Shown here one piece after another: positions 33,352-44,026 of a DNA stretch of 64,000 nucleotides (positions are counted from its first letter, which is position 1; each line of letters starts with the position of its first letter). Under the pieces are notes generated by a model. It worked only from the letters and a program-made list of their open reading frames with translations. It was not told the DNA's origin and made no database searches. The position numbers and the translations under genes were made by a program. Source of the DNA: Aquatica leii (taxonomy: Eukaryota > Arthropoda > Insecta > Coleoptera > Lampyridae); NCBI GenBank assembly GCA_035610365.1, contig CM069436.1:35719117-35783116 (forward strand), in the 5' to 3' direction.

Positions 33352-33584
33352 GTATACTCGATGGGTAACGAGAAGAGTAGCGGTGGGAACAATAGCAACA
33401 GTATGGCTTCTAGCTGGTTTGATATCATTTGTTCCCATATCATTGGGATTGCATAGACCACCACAGCCACTAGTTTACAATGCGGGTGGGCAAAACTATC
33501 CCACGTGTGCCCTGGATCTCACTCCGACGTATGCTGTTGTTTCTAGTTGCATTTCATTCTACGTTCCTTGTATTGTTATGATAG
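33352..33584 (+). CDS. Dop1R1: D1-like dopamine receptor, internal exon (TM4-TM5)
   Basis: This is an internal exon of a class A GPCR that raises cAMP on binding dopamine. The 233 bp are bounded by a TTTTTAG acceptor and a GTAAGT donor. The exon starts with the last base of a codon, then Y-T-R-W-V-T-R-R-V-A-V (end of intracellular loop 2), TM4 with the conserved Trp (A-T-V-W-L-L-A-G) and F-V-P-I-S-L-G-L-H-R-P, then extracellular loop 2 with the disulphide Cys in Y-P-T-C-A-L-D-L-T-P-T-Y. TM5 reads A-V-V-S-S-C-I-S-F-Y-V-P. Its three serines match the catecholamine-contacting positions 5.42, 5.43 and 5.46 before Pro 5.50. The frame has no stop within the exon and runs on into the intron until 33608. 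The loop-2 sequence fits insect Dop1R1 better than Dop1R2 or octopamine receptors, from memory. No neighbouring exon is visible here. Confidence 0.88.
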
Positions 33585-35600
33585 GTAAGTTATTGTCAGT
33601 TTTTAGTTGAGCAAGTGTTACGGTTGCTCGCAGCATAAGTGCAATAAATTTTCCGAATCCAATTTGATTTTAATCGATACAATAAATTGTATGCTCTCTT
33701 TCAAAGTCATCAGAAACAATTTTGTCTAAACGTTTTGTTTAAACTGCTATTATTATTAAGCTACTCAAATAATGGAAGTTAAATTAAAATTTTTCAACGT
33801 TCGTATTAAAACTCTATAAAGGATAATTAGTTATTTCTAATAAAAATTTTTCTTGCTTAATTCGTGCTTAAAAATAAAAAAATATTTAGAGTTAAAAGTT
33901 AAAGTTAAAAGAAAATAATTTAAATAATTACGTATATAAAACAAAAAAAGTTTTTGAATTTGTTTTTGAGTAACTGCTTTATATGCATCTATTTTTTACT
34001 TATGTATATTTTAGAGGATAAAAATCTTTTAATTTATAGAGCAAATACTATTTTTACTGCTGAGTAGTTTAAACAATTAGATTTAATTTAAATCGAATAA
34101 ATAATTTTGAAACTTTACGTGCCATTGTAAGAAATGAAATAAAAAATATTTAAAAGGCAACAACGAATAATTTTTGAATCTGGTAAAATAAAATTTATGT
34201 GTATACTGTTATTTTTTACATAATGCTAATGGTTGTAAAAACATAGAGTTATTTTAAATAAATCCGTAATACACAAAACTAAATATTCGAATTCAATCAC
34301 ACTACTACAAAGGTATCACTTGGATCTACATATGCTTCAAAAAACCAACGATCTGAACTTTTGTTTGGAGAAAACTGGTCTGAAAGTTTTGGTCAGTTTC
34401 AAAATTCCTGGTTTAATAAAATAGAACACTAATCTATCCTTTTAGACCGTGTAAAAGATAATTTTTATTTTGCATTAATTTTTTGAAGTAACATTTATTT
34501 TAGCAGTAAGAAAAAACATTTTGTTTGCTTTTTTTTACCTAAACTTAAAATTTAAAAAAATTATTTATTAAGAGAAACTTAACTGAATTTAAATAAGCAA
34601 AATTAACTCCTTAGACACTTTTACAAGCACGTGATTACTATTATATGTATTACTCTAGTGATGCTTCTGAATCTTGAATCACTTTCACTCGAAAATCTAG
34701 CTACTCATTATAAACATCCGTGTCTTCTTCAACATTCGAATCACCTTTTAGTTGACATTGGACTTAAAGCAATGTCAATGCAATTGTGCATGTCCCACAA
34801 TTGTATGAACAAACCTTATATACAGGGGGTATTGTTATTCTAACAGGTGAAGTTAGAGCACAAATACAAGCAAATAGTATCAAAATAAAAATTCTATCAA
34901 AACATTTAAAAAAATTTGAATATTTGGCAAAATAAATCGTAAATTACCTGTTGCATTAAGCCTCCTAAGGTTGTTGACATCACGAATAAAAATAAACTGT
35001 CCTAAGAAGTACAATTTTTTTCTTAGCTATTTGCTGACACCAAAAATAAAGGTAAATACAAAATAACTTTATCGGATAAAGCATAGTTAAATTACTTTGG
35101 TTAAACCAAGTTGCTATTTTGCACATTCTTTTGAAGTACACTAGGTAATACCTAAAAGACAACTTTGTTTATATGTTTAAATGTAGCTAATGTTACGTAA
35201 TTCAGTCATATTTCAATTAATGAAAATTATGACAAAACAAAAATAAATATACAAAACAAGTATTTCTGTAACGTTCGGGTACTAAACGATCCAATTAAAA
35301 TATTTATTAAAATATCCGCCCAAACATTAGGAGAAAACCGCAATTGAAAGTTACTTTTTTGAATTGAATTGAACTTTTTGGTTTTCATTATTCCGAACAC
35401 GTTTGTTCTTAAACTTTAGCACTCCATTTCGAGTAAAACAACACTCATGTGAAAATAATATTTTGGGACTAACGGTCTAAAGCTTCTAATTGCTGCAACC
35501 AGTTACAAAATACGTCGCGTATCAAAATCAATGTCAGATAATTGTTGGGACTTATTGAACATGGTGAAAGACGTAAAAGTATAAAGAATAATTTCTTAAA
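33585..35600. other. Probable intron downstream of receptor exon
   Basis: Begins with the GTAAGT donor. AT-rich. A 70-codon ORF at 34631-34843 has no GPCR or other motif and is probably chance. Confidence 0.5.
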
Positions 35601-35755
35601 GCATACCTTGTTCTACTAACTTTTCGAGTTCCCGCTCAACTCTCGGTAACAACGCAAAACGTACGCTTTTTTGAAAACCGGTTTTAAATTGGGTATAAGA
35701 GCTAATCTAGCCTGCACATCTCGTATTTCACCTACTCCCTCTTCAGTAACTTGTT
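35601..35755 (-). pseudogene. Ty3/Gypsy reverse transcriptase fragment
   Basis: Minus-strand reading gives V-G-E-I-R-D-V-Q-A-R-L-A-L-I-P-N and then K-P-V-F-K-K-A. After a shift comes a R-V-E-R-E-L-E-K-L-V-E-Q-G-M pattern, the start of a Gypsy-type RT domain ('KPxFxKARxVP...LVExGIL'). No YxDD part follows. It is a small isolated piece and is not obviously joined to the Gypsy element at 45.6-50.3 kb. Confidence 0.5.
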
Positions 35756-36023
35756 TATATTTTTGCAATAATTATTATCAGATATCTTTTCATGTTCTCT
35801 AGCTATGCCATTTTTATCAGGAATTGTTAAATGTTTCATTTTAAATAAAGCTCTATTTATTTGCTGAGTAGATATCGGTAACGTATTGATGAATATTTTC
35901 CTGCATACTTTTATTTGGTAAAAAAATGTTCTCTGGTATATTTTTGCTTTTCAGCAGTGCTGTATTTTTGTTATGTTCTTTAACACGCGAGGGTAGAAAT
36001 GTGGTTTGGGTGTTGTAGTGTCC
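35756..36023. other. Unassigned sequence next to Gypsy fragment
   Basis: It may be more of the same decayed minus-strand element, but no motif is readable. Confidence 0.3.
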
Positions 36024-36334
36024 CAATTGCCAAAATGTTTCAAACGGTACCTATACAGAACAGAACATTATTGTAGCATTTATGTTTACAAATGCATATA
36101 TAGTCAATAAAATTCTTGTTTTTACCAAATTTTTTCCATGACTAATAATAGAGCTTATACATCTACTTTGTTCTTGGCAATTGCCAAAATTTTTCAAACG
36201 GTACCTACCTCTCCATAACAGAAACATTATTGTAGCATTTATGTTTACAAATGCATATATAGTCAATAAAATTCTTGTTTTTACCAAATTTTTTCCATGA
36301 CTAATAATAGAGCTTATACACCTACTTTGTTCTT
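36024..36334. repeat. Tandem duplication, about 154-bp unit, two copies
   Basis: Copy 1 is 36024-36177 and copy 2 36178-36334, both beginning CAATTGCCAAAAT and ending CTACTTTGTTCTT. Within the units 100 bases or more are nearly identical; copy 2 has a few extra bases near CTACCTCTCC. The 78-codon reverse ORF here is only the duplication read backwards. Confidence 0.9.
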
Positions 36335-36799
36335 TAAATCCTATTTTTCTTCTGGATCCATTATTGAATCATTAGAATCGATGAATTCTGGAAATGGTTT
36401 TTTTGTTTCATCTGCAGCTTTATGCTGCTTTTTATAATCCATGTTCATTAACCAATTATGCGTTTCAAATTTTTATGTGACTAAATGTTTGTCTTGTGCA
36501 AAAGTTTCCACTTTCTGTAAAAGTACATTCCCATTTTCTACAAAAAATTTACTCTCGATAACCTAAAAATATTAAAAACTTGATAAAATAGTTGCAGCCC
36601 TGGCCAAACTAAATTGAGATTTTGTAACAAAGAACCCTTTTAATTGGTTTAATTTTCATGTTATAAAATTTTAATTATGGTGCAGAACTTACACCTCGAA
36701 AACATATCTAAACATTAAATTAATTATTTGTATTTAGGTTTTTTTTCTAATAAAAGCACAGCAACAAACTTAAACGTGACACCACGACTAGTAAAAATT
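36335..36799. other. Unassigned sequence
   Basis: On the minus strand a stop-poor stretch with D-E-T-K-K-P-F-P-E-F-I-D-S near 36400 could be part of a decayed transposon protein, but I do not recognise it. Confidence 0.3.
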
Positions 36800-37000
36800 G
36801 CAACAAAAAACCAACCAACAAGTTAGAGTTTTTGTTGAAAATTTGATTACTTTAAAACTAAATTTCTTAATGCCACTAAATGACACTAAGTAAGGATTTA
36901 GGTTCGTATCCTTTTTTTTGCTAAAATAGAAGTTATTATCTACAGTTGAGCAACGCTGTTAACGCAATAATGGCAAATTTGTTGGTTGATTTCTTGTTGC
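36800..37000. mobile_element. MITE, about 200 bp
   Basis: The inverted ends are GCAACAAAAAACCAACCAAC at the left and, reading inwards from the right, GCAACAAGAAATCAACCAAC, each continuing AARTT. Internal sequence is non-coding. No unambiguous target duplication is seen. Confidence 0.65.
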
Positions 37001-38079
37001 ATATGTAGGTACACTTAAAAATTTATAAATGTAATTTTATGGTAATGTTATTTATCTTCTTATGGATTATGATTAAAAATATTAATAACCAAATCAACTG
37101 ACACAAAATCGAACAAATGCTTAACACATACTTTTACAGTGTAAATCGTTTAGTAAGTAACTCAAGGAACGGTTGACATATTTACCTCTTAACCGAAGTT
37201 TAGTAGTAAATATTATATATACTTACATATTTTATAAAAATCTAAAATGTTTGATTGCTTACGCAAATTAAGAAATTTGTAGTCCAAATTTTTTTCAATT
37301 GTTTTTAAATGTATAGAAATGTTGTGAAAAATTAATCACTAATAACTTAATTTTAATTGACACCCGACATCTTCAACTTAACAAGTACCATTATTTGGAA
37401 ATTGTAAAGAAGATTAGGTAAATATAAGCGTTACCTATCTGTTACATCTATTATTTTGGTGCACATTTGTAAACGTTTTCACTTAGAAACCAACTGTTCA
37501 CTAAGGGATTTCTACTGTATGATCAAAAATTTTAAAAACCGGAAAAATGCACTTTGCATTTTTTTTTATAAATGAAAAATTTTTCATTTTGGTAATAAGG
37601 CAATAATAATTGCGTTTTCCTAACGTATTACTTTCAATCGGAAATCACTATTTTTTTGTGTAAAATAAGATTTGATATTAATAAAGCTACAAAAAAACAA
37701 TTTTTCACTGCTGATTAACAATAAAGGTAAAAGCCTTCCGAGATTTTTTTTCAACGACAACCTTACAAATTCATTTTAAAAAAATTGTACAGTATTTTTA
37801 TGCATTTTTCGAAAATAACGTACAACTATACCGTTTTACTTAGAACGTGTTGTGCAAGTCCTACTGCTTCATGATTACTAAATTAAAACAATTTCGGACT
37901 ACAAACGCGCAAGCCTGTTCGCACGTTTAAATTGCATATGAAATTACGTAGTGGGATTCGTAATGTTGTAGCCCGAACATAAGAAAATACCTATTTAATA
38001 TACGTTGATTTAAATGACGACCACATTAAATTAATGTTTTAGAGTAACAAAAAGTAGATGATACTTATATTTATTATAT
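37001..38079. other. AT-rich spacer, nothing recognised
   Basis: No coding island or structured repeat was found. Confidence 0.5.
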
Positions 38080-39470
38080 TCTTGGTTAGGGGACTTTACA
38101 ACAAATTTTAAAATTTTAGTGAGTCCCAAATATTTAACCTCATTGCTCAATTGAGGTTCTTCCCTCCACAAGTAAAGTTTCTTTAAATCCTACAGTTTTT
38201 TTTTTCTTGTGAAAGCAGTTGTTGTTGTTTTGGCATAGTTCACTATTAGTACTTTTGGCGTACACCAGGTTGCCACTATTTTCAGTGCTTTTTGTATAAG
38301 ATTTAAAACAACTCCTTGAATTTGCTACATATCAATATAGTGATATCATCTACAAATGCTTGTGCATGTATTTATGTAAAAGATTGTATACTACTAAACT
38401 GCACAACAAAGGCGATAACATTTCTTTTTGCGGGTATCCTTTAGCAGCAACTACCTTCACCCATTGAGAAACTCTCAAATCAAATGTTATCAAATGTTTT
38501 TTTTATAGCTCAAAAAGCTTCTAGTGCAACTTCTTGGTTGCTTAAAGGACTTTTATTTTCTCTGTGTGAATTTACGTATACTCAATTCACACGATTTCTT
38601 CATTCGGTAAGCATATCAGTGTCAATGAAAAGGTGTTGTATTCAACCTTACGCATAAAAGATGTCAAGCTAATTGGACTAAAACTACTTTTACTTAATTA
38701 GCCATCATTTGACCCGTAACTTAGAGCTATACTAATTCTAAATAATGTAAACAGAAGCGAAAACAAAGATTCGAACCGCAGTAGTAACATAATTGGTAAT
38801 ATCGCATCTGGACCTGCAGCTTTGCAGGTATAAAAGTATTTTCCGGAAAATGCGTTTTTATCATTAATTCTAGAGTTTCCTCTCCGGACAATATATAACC
38901 TCCTTGTGGTTTTTGCGACAATCTCAGTTTACCCTGGTTATATTTCTGCAAACACTTTTTGAGTCTAGCGCATCCTGTTGATTTTTCAATGTCCTCACAG
39001 TGTTTTTTCTATGCTTTTTCATTCGTTTTTCTCATAACGTAATTATATTTTCAACGATAAGTCTTGTATTATATTTTCCCATTTTCCAGTCTTTTTGACC
39101 CGGTTACATAGCTTACGTGTTTGTTCCTTAGAAAGAAAATTTCCGGATTCCACCTAAGAATCTCTCAGCTGATTATCCTTATTTTTAACGGGCAACAGTT
39201 TTTGTAAGCGTCTATGATAGATTCCTTGATGATATCAGTTCTATTTCTATCGAGGTTCGAAGTATTGACGGACATTCGTCTTGTCCCTGCATAAGTCTAT
39301 CTCTAAAGAGATCCCAAATGCAGGTACTTGGAATTTTGTACGGCTGTGCTTCATGCTGTAGCGATTTTAATTCAGATATTATGTACATTTAGTTGAAGAG
39401 TGATTATTAAGTTGACACTCTTATTTCCCTTTTTGTTATTGTTAATGAAAATTTCTAAAACTGCTTTACC
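38080..39470 (-). pseudogene. R1-type LINE reverse transcriptase relic
   Basis: Reading the minus strand downwards shows the order of an R1-clade polyprotein after its endonuclease: W-N-P-E near 39150, K-T-G-K-W-E-N near 39080, H-C-E-D-I-E-K-S-T near 39000, G-E-E-T-L-E-L and T-H-F-P-E-N (38840-38885), a P-A-K-A-A-G-P-D-like block at about 38810, G-Y-P-Q and M-L-S-P-L-L near 38430, and the RT active-site block Q-A-F-V-D-D-I at about 38360 (R1 elements use F/YADD). The thumb-like W-C-T-P-K near 38265 and E-V-K-Y-L-G-L near 38120 follow. Stops and frameshifts occur throughout. The 5' endonuclease and the 3' end of the element are not seen. Confidence 0.75.
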
Positions 39471-40180
39471 TGTTCTGATCATAAGCAAGATATCCTAAAA
39501 CCAGTATAAAGTTTTGTATCTTCTCTTCTATGTTTGCATTTGTCTTTACTAACGTCTCGAATATTGTGGTTATGTGCTAGAAATGATGGAGAATGATGCG
39601 TTTCTACAGCATGTAATTTTTAGCGATGAAGCGACTTTTTACCGTAGTGGAAAAGTCAACAGACACAATGTTTGCATATGGGGTTTGCAAAATCTACATT
39701 CGGCATTGCAACACAGAAAAGACTTACCGAAGATAAATGTGTTCTGTGCCTTATCGCGTAAAAAATATTTGTGGACGTTTTTTCTTTGCGGAAAAAACTG
39801 AACCTGAAATAACGTACCTGGACATGTTAGAACAATGGCTGCTTTCTCAAATTATAAAAAATTTACGGGATGGAACTCTGCCACATAGGCACCTCCATAT
39901 ACAAGGCTTTTTGAATGAATCCCTTCTTGATCGCTGGTTAGGTCGCAGGGAAAATGAAGACCTGGCTCTATACTTCTGGTCACCGAGATTTCCTGATCTT
40001 ACTTCATGTGACTATTTCGTATGGGGTTATGTTAAGGAAGTTGTTTACGTCCCGCTTCTACCAACAACTCTAAACGATCTGCGGAACCGTATCACTGCTG
40101 CCGTGCACTCAGTTACAGCAGACATGCTTTGTCGTGTGTGAGACGAGTTTGGCTACCGCGTAGATGTTTGCCGTGCAGTT

Positions 40181-41470
40181 TGTTACGTGCATAAATTTAA
40201 ATAATGCACTACCCTGTATATTGGTTTAATTAAAAATTTATTTTCTATTTCTCGACGCCATCTATCGGGCTCGTTGGTCTCTTCGTATAGAGAAGACGAT
40301 CGACTGTCCATTTTGACTTTAACATCGTTCACGATATAACATATGTCTGCGTGAATTAAAAATTGTTTTCTTAAAACATCCACGTGTTGTGACGCGATGG
40401 GTAATAAAAGTATTCTTATTTAAATAAATTAATCCACGCAGGCGCCATGTGCTACATCCTAAGTATGGGTGTTCTTGTCTGAGTTTAAAATCTACTAGGG
40501 AAAATTATAATCGGAAGCTGTAGGCCTAAGAACGCTGCGATACAAGAGCAGAATTTCTATGCGGAGGCAATTAATACCGTTAATTATTTCTTCTTCTTAT
40601 TCGAAAGAGAAATTCAGTCGTGTCCGGTACTTAGGACACGACTGAATTTCTCTTCGGAGGCAATACAATAACAGACGAAAAGACATTGTAACAGCATACG
40701 ATAAGTTTCGGTCCTATTACTGTCTTTTAAATATTGCTTTTACCTGTTGTAGTTTGTGAGTCGCCAGGTAGACACGATTATTTTCAGGAAGTTTAATTAC
40801 AGGAAGCCAGTAGGAAAACGTTTTCTGAAGGTACCCCTGAATCTTGTTAAGTCAATTTTTGATTTTAATTATTCGCTGTCGCTACGGTGCTACTCATGAA
40901 TATTTACTAATCGTGTCGAAACATTCGAATTGATTTGAGTCTTATTATTATTACTCAATTAGTTTAAGTGACTTACTATCGCATGCTGATTACGTCAACT
41001 GTCAATTATTATAATTATTAATGTAATTTACTTACGAAGATTTTTTTATATGTTCTGATGGCTACACTTTTGTTTTACGTGTAGTGTAAGTTGCCGATAC
41101 TTCTGATATTTTAGTACCTGCTTATATTTGTACTTGGACTAAATTTAATCACTGTGATGCTATCAACTTATCTCATAATTGTTATTGATTCAAATTTTAA
41201 TCTATTCATCATTCTAAAGTAATTAAAGTGCAATTGTTGTTAACGATTTAGTTTCTTTCTTCGTTTCCTCCAGCTTTACGAACTTTAACAATTTTGTACA
41301 AGCTTCGAGCCTCCTGTGCTGATCTAGCAGGAGCTATTTCTGCAAAGAACAAAAGATCTGGCGCCCTTTAAAATAAAGTCACTTGAACCTCCCTTCTCTC
41401 CGACAGGTATGGTTTTAATCCTACAGTGAGTTGGCCGTACAAGTTCGTAAATTACTAGAAGCTTGTAGCA
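40181..41470 (+). mobile_element. Solo LTR (Ty3/Gypsy family)
   Basis: 1,290 bp, starting TGTTACGTGCATAAATTT and ending AAGCTTGTAGCA. AGTT flanks both sides (40177-40180 and 41471-41474), the 4-bp duplication typical of Ty3/Gypsy. It is homologous, in the opposite orientation, to the 3' LTR at 45557-46685; relative to that copy it has about 180 extra bases near 40290-40460 and an inverted 20-base insertion forming a hairpin. No PBS or internal sequence follows, so it is a solo LTR left by LTR-LTR recombination. Confidence 0.9.
40606..40653. repeat. Perfect 20-bp hairpin inside the solo LTR
   Basis: AGAGAAATTCAGTCGTGTCC (40606-40625) and its exact reverse complement (40634-40653) are separated by GGTACTTA. 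The related LTR at 45.6-46.7 kb has only one arm, so the other arm arose by a local inverted duplication in this copy. Confidence 0.92.
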
Positions 41471-41689
41471 AGTTAACGGTGGTCACTTTGAACACTTATA
41501 ATATATAAAAAAAAACTTTTAAACTTCCTTTTTTCATTGTTATAAAGATGGTTGATTTCGGATTTGTGCTTTAACAAATATAAACTTTTAAAAATAGGTT
41601 CATCATTTAGAATAACTCTGTACAATAAAATAAAATGCACATTTTAAAAAAACAACTTTCAATTAGATGTTGCTTGTGCAATGCGGTTT

Positions 41690-42000
41690 AATGGCTATTT
41701 TGTATGCACAAAAAATTTTCTCTTTTACAACATCAACAGTAATGGGCCATCATGTGTCCACCATACTTCCTAACTTTGTTTGATTTCTTTTATGTTTTAA
41801 TAGAACGTTTCTCTTTGTTTTTTGCTCATTTTTCCAAGATTGTTTTGATGTTCATATTACATCCTGAATTGTAAAGCTTTTCCAGCATTTTTTAACAAGT
41901 TTTTACAATCTTGTGATTTCCCAAAAAGTTGTTCATTATACTTTTAAAAACAATCTAAGCTTTCTTTTCAACAGCAGTCATGGTATTTTCAAACAGGCGG
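41690..42000 (-). pseudogene. Possible Myb/SANT-like transposon protein fragment
   Basis: Minus-strand pieces in different frames (S-Q-D-C-K-N-L-L-K-N-A-G-K-A-L, then W-K-N-E-Q-K-T-K and a T-H-D-G-P end) recall the Myb/SANT-like domain carried by Harbinger-type elements ('LKNKW...TGGGP'). Frame changes are frequent, so this is a weak call; it may be chance. Confidence 0.25.
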
Positions 42001-42253
42001 TTTAAGGCAGATCAGATCCATGCGGAACCGGTCTTTTAGCTGATGGAAGATATTAATATTTGATGTCTTTTTTGTTTCTTGACCTTTAACAACGCACACA
42101 CAAACGTAACATTCAACATGACTTGGGCCATGCCACACCATAGAAATACAACTAAAGAATTTTTCCGTTACTCTATTTTCTAAAATGTTCATGTATGGTT
42201 TAGTTTAAGTGATGCTTACGATTTATCCTGACGTCTAGTTTCATTTAATAGTA

Positions 42254-44024
42254 CCCAACTAGCATTTTTAGTGATTGCGACGTGGCAGCCACAGTCGTAG
42301 GAACTGTAGAGTGGCGTGCCACTAGTCACTATCACGTTACAGGAACAGTTCTATACCGTGGCTACCACCAAAATGGGGAACAAATATTGGGTGGTCGTTA
42401 CGTGATTACAACCATTTTATCACTTATAAAATAACATTACAGCCAGGTAAAATCCACGTCGTTGCCAAGTGGCGGCGTGGTGACCATTAGTGGCCCTGAG
42501 CATTTTAGTAACTGCTTTAATGTATTTATATCTCTGTCCCATTTTTAAATGTTGTTTACTTTCTCATCTACATCCCTTCTTTATTTTACAAATGGACAAG
42601 GTTTACTTCGATCAAACTGTTAAGTTTCTATAAACTACATGTTTATTATTGAATTTGTACAACATTTGCTAACAGCAAAATTGCAACAAATGCAAGTTTA
42701 CTGTTAAATGTAGAGATTACAGTTTGAAATATAACCATGCGCCAACAAAGTTTTCATTTTTTGAGAAAAACAAAATTAAAAGGTCCTAAATATAAAATAA
42801 AAATTAAATAACTATACAATCTAAAACACATTTTATCAGTATTTACATTATAAATTTAATTATAGTTCATTAATTTCTTACATTCAATGTGTTGTTACTT
42901 ATAAATTTCATATATTTAGAATAATTGGCAAATTTTTGTTAATGGCGGCATAGAGATTGTTCATAAATATGGCTACTTAGAAATAAAGTAACTGTTAAGT
43001 GGCAAAAATTAAGGATAGCCACTTTGGAGTTACTTCCACTCAATAAGTGGCCAAGAGAACTAAGAAACATCCAATCAAATTTCAGAACACTTAAAAGTGA
43101 TTTTTAAAAGTGGCAGCATTGGTTGCGACCACGTGAATTTTGTTGAACGGCCACTCAACAAAATTTACATGCTTTCACGTTCATCTTCATAATGAAGTTG
43201 GATACATAACCTAACTAATTTATATTTTATAATCAACTTCATTTCATAACGTATAATTACAATCAATTATTTTGAACACTCTTAATAATATTGTTATCCA
43301 GCTTATACATTTGTAATTGTTCTAAATCATTTTCACATTATGTATTACTTATATGTGTTATTAAATGTCAGATTCCTAATAACTAACTTCACTTTACGGG
43401 TTAAACTTTTGATGTCTTCCTGGAAAGCAATTTTAGGTTAGACAGATTTAAATACTAGCAGTGTATTTTTATTTATACCGAGCCGATTTGCATTGTAGAA
43501 AATAGGCCACTATTTAGTTACAGTAACTTAAAAGTGGATTTCAGAAGTAAATGTCACTATGTAGTGGCTTTAATCTAAAATGTCTCGTGAAAATCACTTA
43601 TGGAAGTGGCTAAAACGTTACAACAACGACAACATACCACTCTAGAGTGCACCTACATTTTAGGTATATTTTAAGTTTCCAAAACGTGGCCAAAACTTTA
43701 ATAGCCACTTTAAAGTGCTTATTACTTTGAAGTAAGATTTTAGTGATTCGATTTAGTGGTCGCCACTTTAATTTGCCACTACAAAGTTAAAAAAACTTAT
43801 AAGTGATTTTACTTAGTGAAAATAACGTTGGAAAAACTTAGCTTTTCACCACAAAGCTACAGAACTACAAAGTGGTTCAGAAAGGATGTATCCACGTAAT
43901 TTCCACTATAAATCAATAGAATAAAGTTATAATTACTATGAAGTTGCATATAAAGTGTTAAATACGTAATAATCACTAAACTGAAGTGGCAGTATAAGTT
44001 ATTCTCACTTTGATGCTACTTGGG
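42254..44024. mobile_element. TA-flanked non-autonomous element with GTGGC/GCCAC arrays
   Basis: The ends are short inverted repeats, CCCAACTAGCATTTTTAGTG at the left and, reading inwards from the right, CCCAAGTAGCATCAAAGTGA. TA flanks both sides (42252-42253 and 44025-44026). The element is 1,771 bp and has no coding frame. Its unusual feature is about twenty copies of GTGGC or GCCAC, often as AAGTGGC or GCCACTTT, sometimes face to face as in AGTGGCGTGCCACT (about 42311). They crowd the first 250 bp and the last 1 kb. They could be binding sites for a transposase, or eroded tandem repeats. The superfamily is unknown; the TA duplication is compatible with Tc1/mariner but only two bases long. 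Confidence 0.6.
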
Positions 44025-44026
44025 TA

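Larger units (their letters stand above)
39574..41510 (+). pseudogene. Tc1/mariner-like (DUF4817-type) transposase relic, split by a solo LTR
   Basis: This is a DDE_3-type transposase of the IS630/Tc1/mariner group common in arthropods. The first catalytic block F-S-D-E-A-T-F-Y-R-S-G lies near 39620 and N-R-H-N-V-C-I-W-G near 39665. A frameshift about 39765 leads to F-F-F-A-E-K-T and Y-L-D-M-L-E-Q-W-L. The second Asp survives in D-G-T-L-P-H-R-H-L-H (39870-39900) although residues before it are lost; the third is in F-P-D-L-T-S-C-D-Y-F-V-W-G at 39990-40028. The C-terminus reaches D-V-C-R-A-V at 40176, is cut by a 1,290-bp LTR, and resumes at 41471 as N-G-G-H-F-E-H-L with a stop, the family's usual ending. 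The N-terminal helix-turn-helix part is missing. Confidence 0.8.

Noticed and set aside
34631-34843. ORF near the receptor exon, considered as another GPCR exon
   Set aside because: No splice-bounded GPCR motif; sequence does not match TM6, TM7 or other receptor parts.
36051-36287. 78-codon minus-strand ORF with an internal duplicated peptide
   Set aside because: The peptide repeat only mirrors the 154-bp DNA tandem duplication; no domain.
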